Shown here: piece after piece, positions 1-9,300 of the stretch | Layout of the letters: every line of letters begins with the position of its first letter | Numbering within the stretch: the stretch's first letter is position 1 | Assembly (NCBI GenBank): GCA_025459175.1 | Contig: JALORC010000005.1 | Coordinates: forward strand, 1 to 64,000 | Source: Planctomycetota bacterium | Lineage (GTDB): Bacteria; Planctomycetota; UBA1135; UBA2386 | Length of the DNA: 64,000 nucleotides | Direction of reading: 5' to 3' | The notes under the pieces: generated by a model | Databases searched by the model: none | Told to the model about the DNA's origin: nothing | The model's input: only the letters and a program-made list of their open reading frames with translations | Position numbers and translations under genes: made by a program

Positions 1-1119
1 GAAGGCTGCAGCCACAACCAGGACTACTCGTCGATCGACCTGGAATCGATTCCACCCGACTACCTGCCCCGCACCAACTACGTCCCCGCCTGCGACGCCG
101 CGACCTACCGGTCCCGAACGCCGGAGTGGAACGGCAAGCCGGTCACCGACTACTTCCGCCACGTCAACCGCCGCAAAGTCGCCCCGACCGGCGAGCGCAC
201 GCTGGTTCCGAGCCTGATCCCGCCTCGCGCGGCACACATCGATGGAGTCCTCTCTTGCACTGCGGAGCCCCAGATGGTGCTCGACCTCTTGTGCATGACG
301 AGCTCCTTGCCCCTCGACTACTTCGTCAAGTCGACGGGCAAGGGAGACTGCCGGGACGACCTGCTGGCGCAGTTTCCGATGCCGAAGGTCGCCGACGCTG
401 CGCGTCTCTTGATGCTGCGCCTGAGCTGCCAGACCCTGCACTTCGCTGACTTCTGGAACGCGTTCCCGACGGTCACGTCCCAGCCGCACGGATGGGCGTC
501 GGCGGATCGCCGCTTGCACCGCTACGCATCACGCAAGACCTGGCAGGCAGACGTGGCGCTTCGCAGTGACTTTGCTCAACGCCAAGCCATCGTGGCCATC
601 GACGTTCTCGCATCGAAGGCTCTCGGCATGTCCCTGCAGGAACTGCTGACCATCTACCGCATCCAATTCCCCGTCCTGCAGCAGTACGAGCGGGACAACC
701 TCTACGATCAGCACGGCCGCATCGTCCCCACCGCCACCACCCGCAACGGTCACGACTGCGTCAGCCTCGTCGCCCTCGCCAAGCTGCTGCAAGAGCAGGC
801 CGGCTTCGACATCCACCGCGAGTACCACCCCGGCGCCCCCGACACCGCCGACCTGCTCAGCAAGCGAATCAAGCTCACCCCCCGCGACGCCGCCGTCCTC
901 CAGGTCTCCGAACGCTGCACCGTCGCCGACCTGACGGCCACCACCGAAGTCCGCTGGTCCTCCCACGACCACCCCGAAGGCCGCCTCATCCCCCTCGTCG
1001 GCCTCCGCTATACCGACCCCGGCCTCGAACCTCGCAAGCAACGCATCTACCCCACCCCCTGGACACGTCACTCCCGCGAAGCCGACTACGCGACGGCGTG
1101 GGACTCACTCGGAACCTGA
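1..1119 (+). CDS. C-terminal part of a large DNA adenine methyltransferase-like protein (5' end outside window)
   Basis: The reading frame is open from base 1 to the stop at 1117-1119, so the gene begins upstream of the window; about 372 residues are visible. No SAM-binding or NPPF-type catalytic motif lies in the visible part. The segment around bases 150-330 (VNRRKVAPTGERTL, then LIPPRAAHI, then a DYFVKSTGKG stretch and LLAQFPMP) resembles the target-recognition and C-terminal part of Eco57I/type IIG, PglX or DrmMI-like methylases, and the tail (PWTRHSREADYATAW) matches the usual end of that family. It would methylate adenine in host DNA to mark self. The next gene starts 8 bp after the stop. 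The family call rests on remembered motif resemblance and the defence-rich neighbourhood; the exact subfamily (BREX, DISARM or type IIG) cannot be settled without the N-terminus. Confidence 0.6.
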   Translation, partial: EGCSHNQDYSSIDLESIPPDYLPRTNYVPACDAATYRSRTPEWNGKPVTDYFRHVNRRKVAPTGERTLVPSLIPPRAAHIDGVLSCTAEPQMVLDLLCMTSSLPLDYFVKSTGKGDCRDDLLAQFPMPKVADAARLLMLRLSCQTLHFADFWNAFPTVTSQPHGWASADRRLHRYASRKTWQADVALRSDFAQRQAIVAIDVLASKALGMSLQELLTIYRIQFPVLQQYERDNLYDQHGRIVPTATTRNGHDCVSLVALAKLLQEQAGFDIHREYHPGAPDTADLLSKRIKLTPRDAAVLQVSERCTVADLTATTEVRWSSHDHPEGRLIPLVGLRYTDPGLEPRKQRIYPTPWTRHSREADYATAWDSLGT

Positions 1120-1127
1120 GCGCCACC

Positions 1128-2141
1128 ATGGGCAACCTGAACTTCACCGCGAGCCCAATCGAAGAATCGGAGGACCTTTTCTTCGCGGCACAAACCACAG
1201 CTGCCCAGTTCCTTGCGCTTGCCCAGCGCCTTGAACGCAAGAAGCTCACGGCATCGATTCCATCGTGGCTTGCCCAGCCTTTGCGATTCAAAAGGGCGAA
1301 GCACTGCGAACTCGCTGAAGTGGAACGATGGATCAGGAACGCTTGGAACACCGAGCGCGTCCTACGTGCCCAACTGGAACTCGACGAGGACGGTAAGCGG
1401 TTTGCCCTACAGTGGGCGTTCGCGCAGGCTTACTACGCGGTCTTCTGCCAAGTGCTGGCCTTCTTCCACGCGCATGGAGCAACGGAGCGCTCGCACGCTA
1501 CTGTCCTGAAGAAGTTCGGGGAGCTTGTGCGAGAGGGACGATTCCCGCCGGAGCTGAGTTGCCATGCCGACGGTGGCATGAACGCAATCAAGCTATCCAA
1601 CGTCACGGTCTCCAGCGGTTCCATCCGGAGTTTCCAGGATCTGCTGACAACCCCTTCCGAAGACGAAATTGCGGGATTCCTTCGAGCAACAAGGAAGAAG
1701 CAGCTCAATGCGAAGAAGCCGGATCACAAGCTCAAGACGACTTCCGGCAAGGCCAAGACCAGCTTCTCGAAAGCAGATTGGGACGCCGTCTCGCGAGCAC
1801 TCGGACCCACCACGATCTTGAGCCTGCTTTACCGGAAACGCCTCAAAGCCAACTACGACTCGATCGACACGTTCCTCGACCCCAGCATCGACGGCGACGG
1901 CATCATGCGCTCACTGGTCGCGATCGTTGATTCCATGGCCCTCGTTCTCGAAGCGGCCCAGCATCGGGTCATCGGCAAAGACCACTACTCATCATTCACA
2001 ACTCGCGCTAGGCAGTATCCGTTTGTCCACGAGCGCCTAGCCCAGTTCTCAGCAGGCCGTCACGCAACTGCAGTGACCAATCCCACTTCCACACCACTGC
2101 TGGATTCGCACCACTTCCTTCGGACTCCACCCCATGAGTGA
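1128..2141 (+). CDS. Unrecognised mostly helical protein in defence island, possible HEPN-like
   Basis: The protein has 337 residues. I chose the ATG at 1128 rather than an in-frame ATG at 1098, because 1098 lies inside the upstream gene and 1128 sits just after its stop. I do not recognise a family. It appears helical and has no signal peptide or membrane segment. A stretch AQAYYAVFCQVLAFF followed by SHATVLKKF resembles the helices of HEPN or nucleotidyltransferase-partner proteins. Near the C-terminus RQYPFVH (about residues 295-301) fits the R-x(4-6)-H motif of HEPN ribonucleases. The 3' end overlaps the DUF5131 gene by 8 bp, so translation is probably coupled. It could be an RNase effector or an accessory subunit of the flanking methylase. 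The HEPN idea is inference from short motifs only. Confidence 0.55.
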   Translation: MGNLNFTASPIEESEDLFFAAQTTAAQFLALAQRLERKKLTASIPSWLAQPLRFKRAKHCELAEVERWIRNAWNTERVLRAQLELDEDGKRFALQWAFAQAYYAVFCQVLAFFHAHGATERSHATVLKKFGELVREGRFPPELSCHADGGMNAIKLSNVTVSSGSIRSFQDLLTTPSEDEIAGFLRATRKKQLNAKKPDHKLKTTSGKAKTSFSKADWDAVSRALGPTTILSLLYRKRLKANYDSIDTFLDPSIDGDGIMRSLVAIVDSMALVLEAAQHRVIGKDHYSSFTTRARQYPFVHERLAQFSAGRHATAVTNPTSTPLLDSHHFLRTPPHE

Positions 2142-2946
2142 CCGTAGCAAGATCGAGTGGACCGACGCCACATGGAACCCAGTGCGCGGCTGCACGAAGA
2201 TCAGCCCCGGCTGCAAGCACTGCTACGCCGCCACCTTCGCCGAACGCTGGCGCGGCATCCCAAACCACCCCTACGAGCACGGATTCGACCTCCGCCTCGT
2301 CCCCGACAAACTGGTCGACCCCCTCCTCTACGCGCACTCGAGAACGATCTTCGTCAACTCGATGAGCGACCTGTTCCACGCGCGCGTGCCCGACACCTAC
2401 ATCGCCAGCGTGTTCGCGGTGATGCACACCGCTGACTGGCACGTCTACCAGGTCCTCACCAAGCGCGCCGACCGCATGCGCGACGTGCTCACCGCCGCTC
2501 GCCACGCTCCCCCAGGAAAGCACATCTGGCTTGGCGTCAGCGTCGAGAACAAGAAGCATGGCCTACCTCGCATCGAGCTCCTCCGCGACACTCCGGCCGC
2601 CGTCCGCTTTCTGTCGATCGAACCCCTGCTAGAGGGTCTCGGCGAACTGGACCTCGACGGCATCGACTGGGTCATTGTCGGGGGCGAGAGCGGCCCCGGC
2701 GCCAGACCCATGCACCCCGAGTGGGTGACCTCCATCCAGCGCCAGTGCCTCGACGCGGACGTCCCGTTCTTCTTCAAGCAGTGGGGCGGGGTCCAGAAGG
2801 GCAAGCATGGCCGTGTGCTTGACGGGCGCACGTGGGATGGGCTACCACCTCGACCACAACTCCCGGTCCCAACGATCGAGGAGCGGAAGAGGCGAAGGTC
2901 CATCCTCGAGAAGGAGATCGTGCATGTCCATGGAGCCGAAACGTGA
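2134..2946 (+). CDS. DUF5131 / phage Gp37-Gp68 family three-Cys-motif protein
   Basis: The protein has 270 residues, close to family length. The N-terminus reads SKIEWTDATWNPVRGC and continues with Cys residues spaced C-x6-C-x2-C followed by Tyr, the hallmark of the Gp37/Gp68 (DUF5131) family, which resembles the cluster-binding site of radical SAM enzymes such as spore photoproduct lyase. Further family signatures are FVNSMSDLFH, VLTKRADRM, WLGVSVEN, RFLSIEPLL and the FFFKQWGG segment near the end. The substrate is not established; a nucleic-acid modifying or repair reaction is suggested in the literature only by homology. The gene overlaps the upstream gene by 8 bp and the downstream tcmP by 23 bp, and this pairing is itself diagnostic. 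Confidence 0.92.
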   Translation: MSDRSKIEWTDATWNPVRGCTKISPGCKHCYAATFAERWRGIPNHPYEHGFDLRLVPDKLVDPLLYAHSRTIFVNSMSDLFHARVPDTYIASVFAVMHTADWHVYQVLTKRADRMRDVLTAARHAPPGKHIWLGVSVENKKHGLPRIELLRDTPAAVRFLSIEPLLEGLGELDLDGIDWVIVGGESGPGARPMHPEWVTSIQRQCLDADVPFFFKQWGGVQKGKHGRVLDGRTWDGLPPRPQLPVPTIEERKRRRSILEKEIVHVHGAET

Positions 2947-4093
2947 GAACTACGTGGGGAGAGAGCAGGCGTATGCCAAGCACTGCATCCTCCAGGGCTA
3001 CCTGCAGAAGCTCACCTACAAGGTCGGCTGGGAAGGCGTTACCTTGAACTACATCGACGGCTTCGCTGGTCCCTGGAAGAGCCAGACGACCGACCTCGTC
3101 GACACCTCGCCACACGTAGCCCTCCGGGTGCTGCGAGCGACGCGAGATCAGCTCGCCAATCTCGGCCGTCCACGGACGTCGATACGCGCGATGTTCGTCG
3201 AGCGATCGAACGGCGCAACTGCACTGCGCGAGTCGCTGGCCCAGTACACAGACATCGAAACGCTCGTACTGCAGGACGAGTTCGAGAACGTCATCCAGAC
3301 GGCCGTCAAGTTCGCCACGGTCGGAAAACGACCGTTCAGTTTCGGATTCATCGACCCCTGTGGCTGGGTCGGTTACGGCATGAAGGCGATCACGCCGCTG
3401 CTACGCGTGCCACGTGGCGAGGTCCTCGTCAACTTCATGCTGAACTCGATCAACGAGTGGATCGACACACCGCGACGCGAGACGGCTCGCACGTTCGAGG
3501 ATCTGTTCGGGTCGCCGGACTTCGGCTCCACCTGGAAGGGGCTCGATGGACTCGATCGCCAAGAAGCGATCGTCACCAAATACTGTTCACGCCTGAAGGA
3601 AGCTGGTGGCTTCACCCACGTGGTCAGCACGATCGTATTGCGTGCAAAGGAGGATCGCGCCCAATACCACCTCGTCTACGGCACGCGCAGTGACGAGGGG
3701 TTGCGCGTGTTCCGCGAGATGGAGCGCGCCACGCTGCCGAAACAACAGGCCATGCGCGCCACGGCGCTCGCGGCAAAGCGAAAGAAGGCGAGCGGCGGCC
3801 AACGAGAGTTCTCGTTCGGCGCAGAGGCCTTGGCCTCGGCGTTCGACGACGAGCTCCGTTCGCGCTACCTCGCCAAGGCTCAGGCCACTGTGGACGGGTT
3901 GCTGCAACCAGGAGCACGCATCAAGTTCGAGGACCTTGCAGTCGCTGCAATGCAGCACCCGCTGATCGCGGAACAGGACGTCAAGAACATGCTCGTCGCT
4001 CGCGGGGAACGAGTCAGGATCGAGGGTCTGAAGCCGCGAGCGCGCGTGCCGCAATGGGGCGAAGGCCACGTCATCGTCGCACCGCGAGCCTGA
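2924..4093 (+). CDS. tcmP: Three-Cys-motif partner protein TcmP
   Basis: The protein has 389 residues from the ATG at 2924; a second ATG at 2930 is also possible. The family is defined by its conserved association with a three-Cys (DUF5131/Gp37) protein, exactly the arrangement here with a 23-bp overlap. Recognisable blocks are the N-terminal REQAYAKHCILQGYLQKL, the NYIDGFAGPW block that resembles a methyltransferase-like Rossmann entry, and FGFIDPCGWVGYGM near residue 145, which is placed like the catalytic loop of SAM-dependent enzymes. The middle NFMLNSINEW and the C-terminal winged-helix-like segment are consistent with family members. Its biochemical role is unknown; a nucleic-acid-modifying partnership is the common assumption. 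An untranslated stretch with a gene fossil follows. Confidence 0.9.
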   Translation: MSMEPKRENYVGREQAYAKHCILQGYLQKLTYKVGWEGVTLNYIDGFAGPWKSQTTDLVDTSPHVALRVLRATRDQLANLGRPRTSIRAMFVERSNGATALRESLAQYTDIETLVLQDEFENVIQTAVKFATVGKRPFSFGFIDPCGWVGYGMKAITPLLRVPRGEVLVNFMLNSINEWIDTPRRETARTFEDLFGSPDFGSTWKGLDGLDRQEAIVTKYCSRLKEAGGFTHVVSTIVLRAKEDRAQYHLVYGTRSDEGLRVFREMERATLPKQQAMRATALAAKRKKASGGQREFSFGAEALASAFDDELRSRYLAKAQATVDGLLQPGARIKFEDLAVAAMQHPLIAEQDVKNMLVARGERVRIEGLKPRARVPQWGEGHVIVAPRA

Positions 4094-4128
4094 CCACACG
4101 AGCAAACCGCCGATCCTCTGCATCCCCC

Positions 4129-4203
4129 ATGAAGGCCACCGAGACCCGTCTCGTCGACTTCCTGCGCAATTCGAACCACTTCCCGAAAGCGGCGGGGCAA
4201 TGA
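4129..4203 (+). pseudogene. Fossil N-terminus of a DUF262 (GmrSD-like) gene
   Basis: ATG at 4129 opens a 24-codon frame reading MKATETRLVDFLRNSNHF before it degenerates and stops at 4201-4203. This matches the characteristic start of DUF262 proteins (M-K-A-x-E-x-x-L-x-x-F-L-x-x-x-x-x-F), which normally continues with an IPxYQRxYxW segment containing the DGQQR-type nucleotide-binding site further on. The continuation is absent here and I did not find it in the following 300 bases in any frame. DUF262 is the N-terminal domain of GmrS-type, type IV modification-dependent nucleases. I read this as a decayed remnant of a lost defence gene. A short real peptide cannot be excluded. Confidence 0.6.
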
Positions 4204-4498
4204 CATCTCCCCTGGCCGAATCGGACGTTCATGCCCCTGCCTGATCGCCGCAAGCCGCTTTCATGAAACGCCTTGTGACCACCTCGAAGAGCGGGACAAG
4301 GCGCGTGATGCAACCCTCCGCCAATAGCTTCCTGGCGGCAGGACCGACGCTCCCGACCGTTGCCGCAGCGCCCACCCAACAAACCGCGCGAAGCCACCGG
4401 CACATCGACCACCGCCGCCTGCTTGTTCCGCGATCCGCACCTCGACGACCACCCCTCGTCCCCTACCGTGCTGCAGCGCACCCCAACCGCTCCCATCC
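4204..4498. other. Intergenic stretch without recognisable gene
   Basis: Together with the fossil before it this is the only gap over 300 bases (4094-4498). The short frames on both strands are arginine/proline-rich and lack family resemblance, as expected for random GC-rich DNA. No clear hairpin, repeat or insertion-sequence end was seen. It is probably residual DNA from the deletion of the DUF262 gene, and it must hold the promoter of the ATPase/TOPRIM pair if that pair is transcribed independently. Confidence 0.5.
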
Positions 4499-5674
4499 GT
4501 GACCACATCATCCCGGCCTCGCCCCGAGAAGAAGCCGCTCGAACGCCTGAGCCGCATCCGCGTCCGTGGCTTCCGCTCGATCCGTGACCTCGACCTCCCC
4601 CTCGCGCAACTCAACATCCTGATCGGCGCCAACGGCTCGGGCAAGTCGAACCTCATCGGCCTGTTCCACCTGCTCAGCTACCTCGTCACCGGCAGCCTCC
4701 GCCTCTACACCTCGCGCCAGGGCGATGCATCCTCGATCCTGCACTACGGCCCGAAGCGCACCCCCACGCTCGAAGCCGAACTTCACTTCCAGGGCGAGGC
4801 CAACCGCAGTGAATACGCCTTCACCCTCGCCCACGCGGCCCCCGACCGGTTCCTGTTCGCTCGCGAACAGGTCGCCTTCCACACCGAGGGCAAGGACAAG
4901 CCCTTCACCAAGGTCCTCGACACCGGAGGCGCCGAGACAGAGCTCACCCAACTCGCCGCCACCGCGGCAGCCAGCACCGGCCGCAAGGTCGCGCGGGTGT
5001 TCCTCGAACGCCTGAAGCGAGTCCAGGTCTACCACTTCCACGACACCTCGCCGACCGCGCCGATCCGACTGTCGCAGGATGTCGATCGCACCAACCTGCT
5101 GCTGAGCACCGGTGGCAACCTCGCCTCGTTCCTGTTCATGCTGCGACAGGAGCATGCCGCGCACTACCAACGCATCGTCGCCACCATCCGCCTGGCCGTC
5201 CCCTACTTCGAGGACTTCGAACTGGCGCCACAACGGCACAACGCCAGCAAGATCCAGTTGCGTTGGCGCGACCGCAGCCCTGACTACGAGTTCGGACCGC
5301 ACCAGTTCAGCGATGGCTCTCTGCGCGCCATCGCGCTGATCACCGCACTGCTGCAACCGGAGGAGCTGCTGCCGGATGTCCTCGTCATCGACGAACCCGA
5401 GCTCGGCCTGCACCCGAGCGCGATCTCGCTGATCGCGAGCCTGATCCTGGCCGTGTCGCAGAAGCGACAGGTCATCGTCGCCACCCAGTCGCCGAAACTG
5501 CTGGCCTCGTTCTCGCCCGCGGACGTGATCGTCGCCAGCCGCGACGAGGACGGCACCGGACACGGCGAGTCGACGTTCCAGCGCCTCCGACCCGACCACC
5601 TGAAGTCGTGGCTGGAGCAGTACGACCTCGGCCAGCTGTTCGACATGAACGTGACGGGCGGAGGGCCGCAGTGA
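4499..5674 (+). CDS. AAA ATPase, OLD/RecF-like (AAA_21 type), sensor half of a two-gene defence module
   Basis: The protein has 391 residues from a GTG start; the RIRVRGFRSIRDLDLPL segment begins about 18 residues in, as usual for RecF/SMC-like ATPases. Walker A is GANGSGKS at about residues 43-50. An ABC-type signature is represented by FSDGSLRAIALI near residue 272. Walker B with catalytic Glu is VIDEPELGLHP near residue 297, and the switch is IVATQSPKLL. The compact size without a large coiled coil matches the ATPases paired with small TOPRIM proteins (AbiL/Rlo, PARIS-like and DUF4276 modules). The stop overlaps the GTG of the next gene (GTGA), implying translational coupling. It likely senses phage-associated damage or proteins and controls the partner nuclease, which is inference from analogous systems. 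Confidence 0.88.
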   Translation: MTTSSRPRPEKKPLERLSRIRVRGFRSIRDLDLPLAQLNILIGANGSGKSNLIGLFHLLSYLVTGSLRLYTSRQGDASSILHYGPKRTPTLEAELHFQGEANRSEYAFTLAHAAPDRFLFAREQVAFHTEGKDKPFTKVLDTGGAETELTQLAATAAASTGRKVARVFLERLKRVQVYHFHDTSPTAPIRLSQDVDRTNLLLSTGGNLASFLFMLRQEHAAHYQRIVATIRLAVPYFEDFELAPQRHNASKIQLRWRDRSPDYEFGPHQFSDGSLRAIALITALLQPEELLPDVLVIDEPELGLHPSAISLIASLILAVSQKRQVIVATQSPKLLASFSPADVIVASRDEDGTGHGESTFQRLRPDHLKSWLEQYDLGQLFDMNVTGGGPQ

Positions 5675-6333
5675 GGTCCGTCACCCTGACCGTGCTCTGC
5701 GAAGGCCCGACCGAACAGCGCTTCGTGGCGCAGGTGCTCGGCCCGCATCTGCGGACACTGCGCGTGTTCCCGAAGGGCCAGCTGATGACGCCGGGCGGTG
5801 GAGTCGTGAAGTTCCAGCCCCTGCGCGAGGTGATCTCGCGAGTCCTCGACCAGGGCAAGGACCATTTCGTCACCACCATGCTCGATCTCTATGCGCTGCC
5901 TGCCGACTACCCGGCGCACACGCCGAGAGCTGGCGAAGCCGGCAGCCAGCGGGCCATGCGCATCGAGACGGCCATGCGCCAGAAGGTGAACAACCAGCGC
6001 TTCGTCCCGTACATCCAGGTGCACGAGTTCGAAGCCCTGCTGTTCACCGATCTGGAGGCAGTGGCGTCCCACTTTCCCGACGAGGACACGCAGGCCATCG
6101 CGGCGCAGTTGCGACGCCATGCCAAGGTGCCACCGGAAGACGTCGACGACGGCAAGGAGACCGCGCCGAGCAAGCGCATCCTGAAGGTGGTCGCCGGCTA
6201 CAGCAAGCAGGTCGATGGCCCGGCGATCGTCGGGCGCATCGGCCTGGACCCGATCCGACGTGCCTGCCCGCATTTCGCCGGCTGGATCGAACGCCTGGAA
6301 CGCCTGGCTCCGGAACCGGACCACCACTCCTGA
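5671..6333 (+). CDS. DUF4276 family TOPRIM-like protein, partner of the AAA ATPase
   Basis: The protein has 220 residues from the GTG at 5671, chosen because it overlaps the ATPase stop and places the first strand of the fold (TLTVLCEGPTEQRF) at the N-terminus; a longer upstream in-frame extension has no family similarity. The conserved Glu in CEGPTE, the acidic TTMLDLYALP block and YIQVHEFEALLFTD match DUF4276 and are TOPRIM-like metal-binding positions. Such proteins are thought to be the nuclease effector when coupled to an OLD-like ATPase. Fifteen bases separate it from the large helicase gene, so both could share a transcript. The family call is firm; the nuclease role is inferred. Confidence 0.88.
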   Translation: MRSVTLTVLCEGPTEQRFVAQVLGPHLRTLRVFPKGQLMTPGGGVVKFQPLREVISRVLDQGKDHFVTTMLDLYALPADYPAHTPRAGEAGSQRAMRIETAMRQKVNNQRFVPYIQVHEFEALLFTDLEAVASHFPDEDTQAIAAQLRRHAKVPPEDVDDGKETAPSKRILKVVAGYSKQVDGPAIVGRIGLDPIRRACPHFAGWIERLERLAPEPDHHS

Positions 6334-6348
6334 CCGGGGCCAACGCCG

Positions 6349-9300
6349 ATGATCCCCACCATCGTCGCCCGCCAGACCCGCGAGACCGTGCTCGACTACC
6401 TGAGCACGACCTTCGCGCTCGCCGACGACCGCTTCGCCGACGCCCTCTTCACCTTCCTCGACTCCGCCGACGGCCTGTTCCGCGGCCCCTACCTCGACGT
6501 CCGCCTGCCCTTCCGCAAGGCCGACCAGCACACCACAGTCCCCCTCGAGATCGCCCCCGCCTTCACCCCCTACCGCCACCAGCTCCGCGCGTTCGAGCGA
6601 CTCACCACACGATCCGGCCACAGCCCGCAGCCGACCCTGGTGACCACCGGCACCGGCTCCGGCAAGACCGAGTGCTTCCTCTACCCCGTCCTGGACCACT
6701 GCTACCAGCGACGCGGCACCCGAGGCATCAAGGCGATCCTGCTCTACCCGATGAACGCCCTGGCCTCCGACCAGGCCCGGCGCCTCGCCCAGACCATCTG
6801 GGACGACCCGCGGCTCAAGGGCCAGGTCACCGCCGGCCTCTTCATCGGCGGCGAAGGCCAGCACGGCGCCGCCTCGCGCGACCACCTCGTCGACCAGCGC
6901 GCGGTCCTGCGCCGTTCCCCGCCGGACATCCTGCTGACCAACTACCGGATGCTCGACTTCCTGCTGATGCGCCCGGACGACCGGGGCCTGTGGGAACACA
7001 ACGGCCCCGAGACCCTGCGCTACCTCGTGCTCGACGAACTGCACACCTACGACGGTGCGCAAGGCAGTGACGTCGCGTGCCTGATCCGCCGACTGCGCGC
7101 GCGGCTCGATGCGCCGAAGGGCGCGATCTGCCCGGTGGGCACCTCGGCGACGATCGGCGGCGTCGACCAGGAGGCGAGCATCCAGGCCCTCGTCGAGTTC
7201 GCGAGCAAGGTCTTCGGTGCCGAGTTCGTGCCCGAGTGCGTCGTCACCGAGGATCGCTGCGAGATGGTCGAGGTGCTCGGCAGCGACGTCGCCGACTACC
7301 AGCTGCCGGCTCCAAGCCCCGAACTCGACGGCAAGCTCTCGACGAGCCTCGAGGAGTGGGTGCACAAGCAGGTCCGCCTCTGGCTGCCGGACCTGCCGGA
7401 ACCGAGCCCCCAGGCCGTCGGCAGCGCGCTGCGCCGGCATGGCTTTCTGCGGCAGATCCTGCGCGCGCTCGACAAACGGTTGCGCAGCTTCCCCGAGCTG
7501 GATGCCTGGCTCGAAGTACACGAGGACGGCTGGCGGGCCTGCGCGCCTGCGCACCGCGCCCATCTGCTCGACTCCTTCCTCGGCCTCGTCTCCTACGCGC
7601 GCACGGCCGTCGAGCGCGATGGCAAGCCGCACCTCGAACCGTTCCTCACCGTCCAGGTCCAGCTCTGGCTGCGCGAACTGCGCCACCTCGTGCAGCGCGT
7701 GTCCGGCGAGCTGCAGTTCGCCTGGGCGAGCGACCGGATCCCCGCCGAAGGCCGCTGGCTGCCGATCGCGTACTGCCGCAGCTGCGGCACCGCGGGTTGG
7801 GCGAGCTACCAACGCGAGTCCGAGAACCTGCTGCAGACCGACCTGTCCGACATCGGCCGCGCCTGGCTGCATGCCGAGCGGACGTGCCGCTTCGTCGCCA
7901 GGGGCCATGGCACCATCGACGAGTTGTTCGTCGAGTCGCTGCAGATCGACCGCATGGCCCTGCACGCGCACGCGCCGGACACCCCGGCTCCGGATGGCTG
8001 CATCCCGGTGCGGATCGGCAGGGACTGCTCGGACCAGCAGAAGTCGCGTTTCCTGAGCCGCTGCCCCGACTGCGCCGCCGACGGCGCCTCCGGGCTGTCG
8101 CTGCTCGGCTCGCGCGCCCCGAGCCTGCTGAGCGTCGCGATCAGCCACCTGTTCCAGTCCGGCTACAACCTCGACAAGAAGCTGCTGGCCTTCACCGACT
8201 CGGTGCAGGATGCCTCGCACCGCGCCGCGTTCTTCGGCGCGCGCACCTACCGCTTCAACCTGCGCACCGCCATCCAAGGGGTGTTGGAGCAGGCCGCGGG
8301 CGACCTGCCCCTGGTCGGCTTCCCGGATCGGCTGCTGGGCTGGTTGCAGCAGCAGCAGGGCTCCCCAGCCAAGGCGGTCGCCACCTTGTGGCCCGCCGAC
8401 CTGCGCGACCTCGGCGAGTATGCGGAGTTCGTCGAGTCCGGCGGCCGCGTCACCGACGAGTTGCTCTTTGTGCTCGAACAGCGGCTGTCGTGGGAAGTCG
8501 CGATGGAGTACGGCCACACCGCCCGCGTCGGCCGCACGCTCGAACGCACGCTGTGCTCGACCGCCGTGCTCGACTTCGATCGACTCGAGAAGGTCGCCGC
8601 GATCCTCGCTCTCGAACTGGCCGAAGGCGATCTGCTGGAGCGACCCGCGGTGGCCAGCCCGGAGCAGGTCCGGCACTTCCTCGCCGGCATGCTGCTGCGG
8701 CTGCGGGTGCAGGGCGGCATCTCCCATCCCCTGCTCGAGCGATACGCCGAGAAGCAGGGCGAGTGGTTCTTGCTGACCCGCAAGAAGCAGCCGCTGCTGT
8801 CGCCGTTCGGCAGCCACAGCCGGTTGCCGCGCTTCCTCAGCGAAGCGCCGCCCGAGGGGCGCAGCGTCTTCCCGAGCATTGCCGCGGCGGCGGACAAGCG
8901 CACCTGGCATCGCGATTGGGCCACCAGGAGCCTCGGGCTCGACAGCAAGGATCGCGGCATCCGCGAGCTCTACCGGCGCGCGCTGCAGCGACTGGTCGAA
9001 CATGGCGTGCTGCAGGCGCACGGCAACACCGTCGGAACGCGGGCGTATGGACTGCGACGGGACCAACTGACGCTGACGCGGCAGGTCGCGGCACTCGGCT
9101 GCACCCATTGCCAGGACGAGGAAATCGTGCCGGCGCATCAGGCGGACCAGTGGCTCGGCAAGGCCTGCCTGCGCTACCGCTGCCGCGGCCAGCTGCGGCT
9201 GGCAGCCGAACGCCGCGAGAGCTACTACGGCCGCCGCTACCGGTCGGGCATGGTCGAACGCATCTTCGCCCAGGAGCACACCGGCCTGCTGGCTAGAGAG

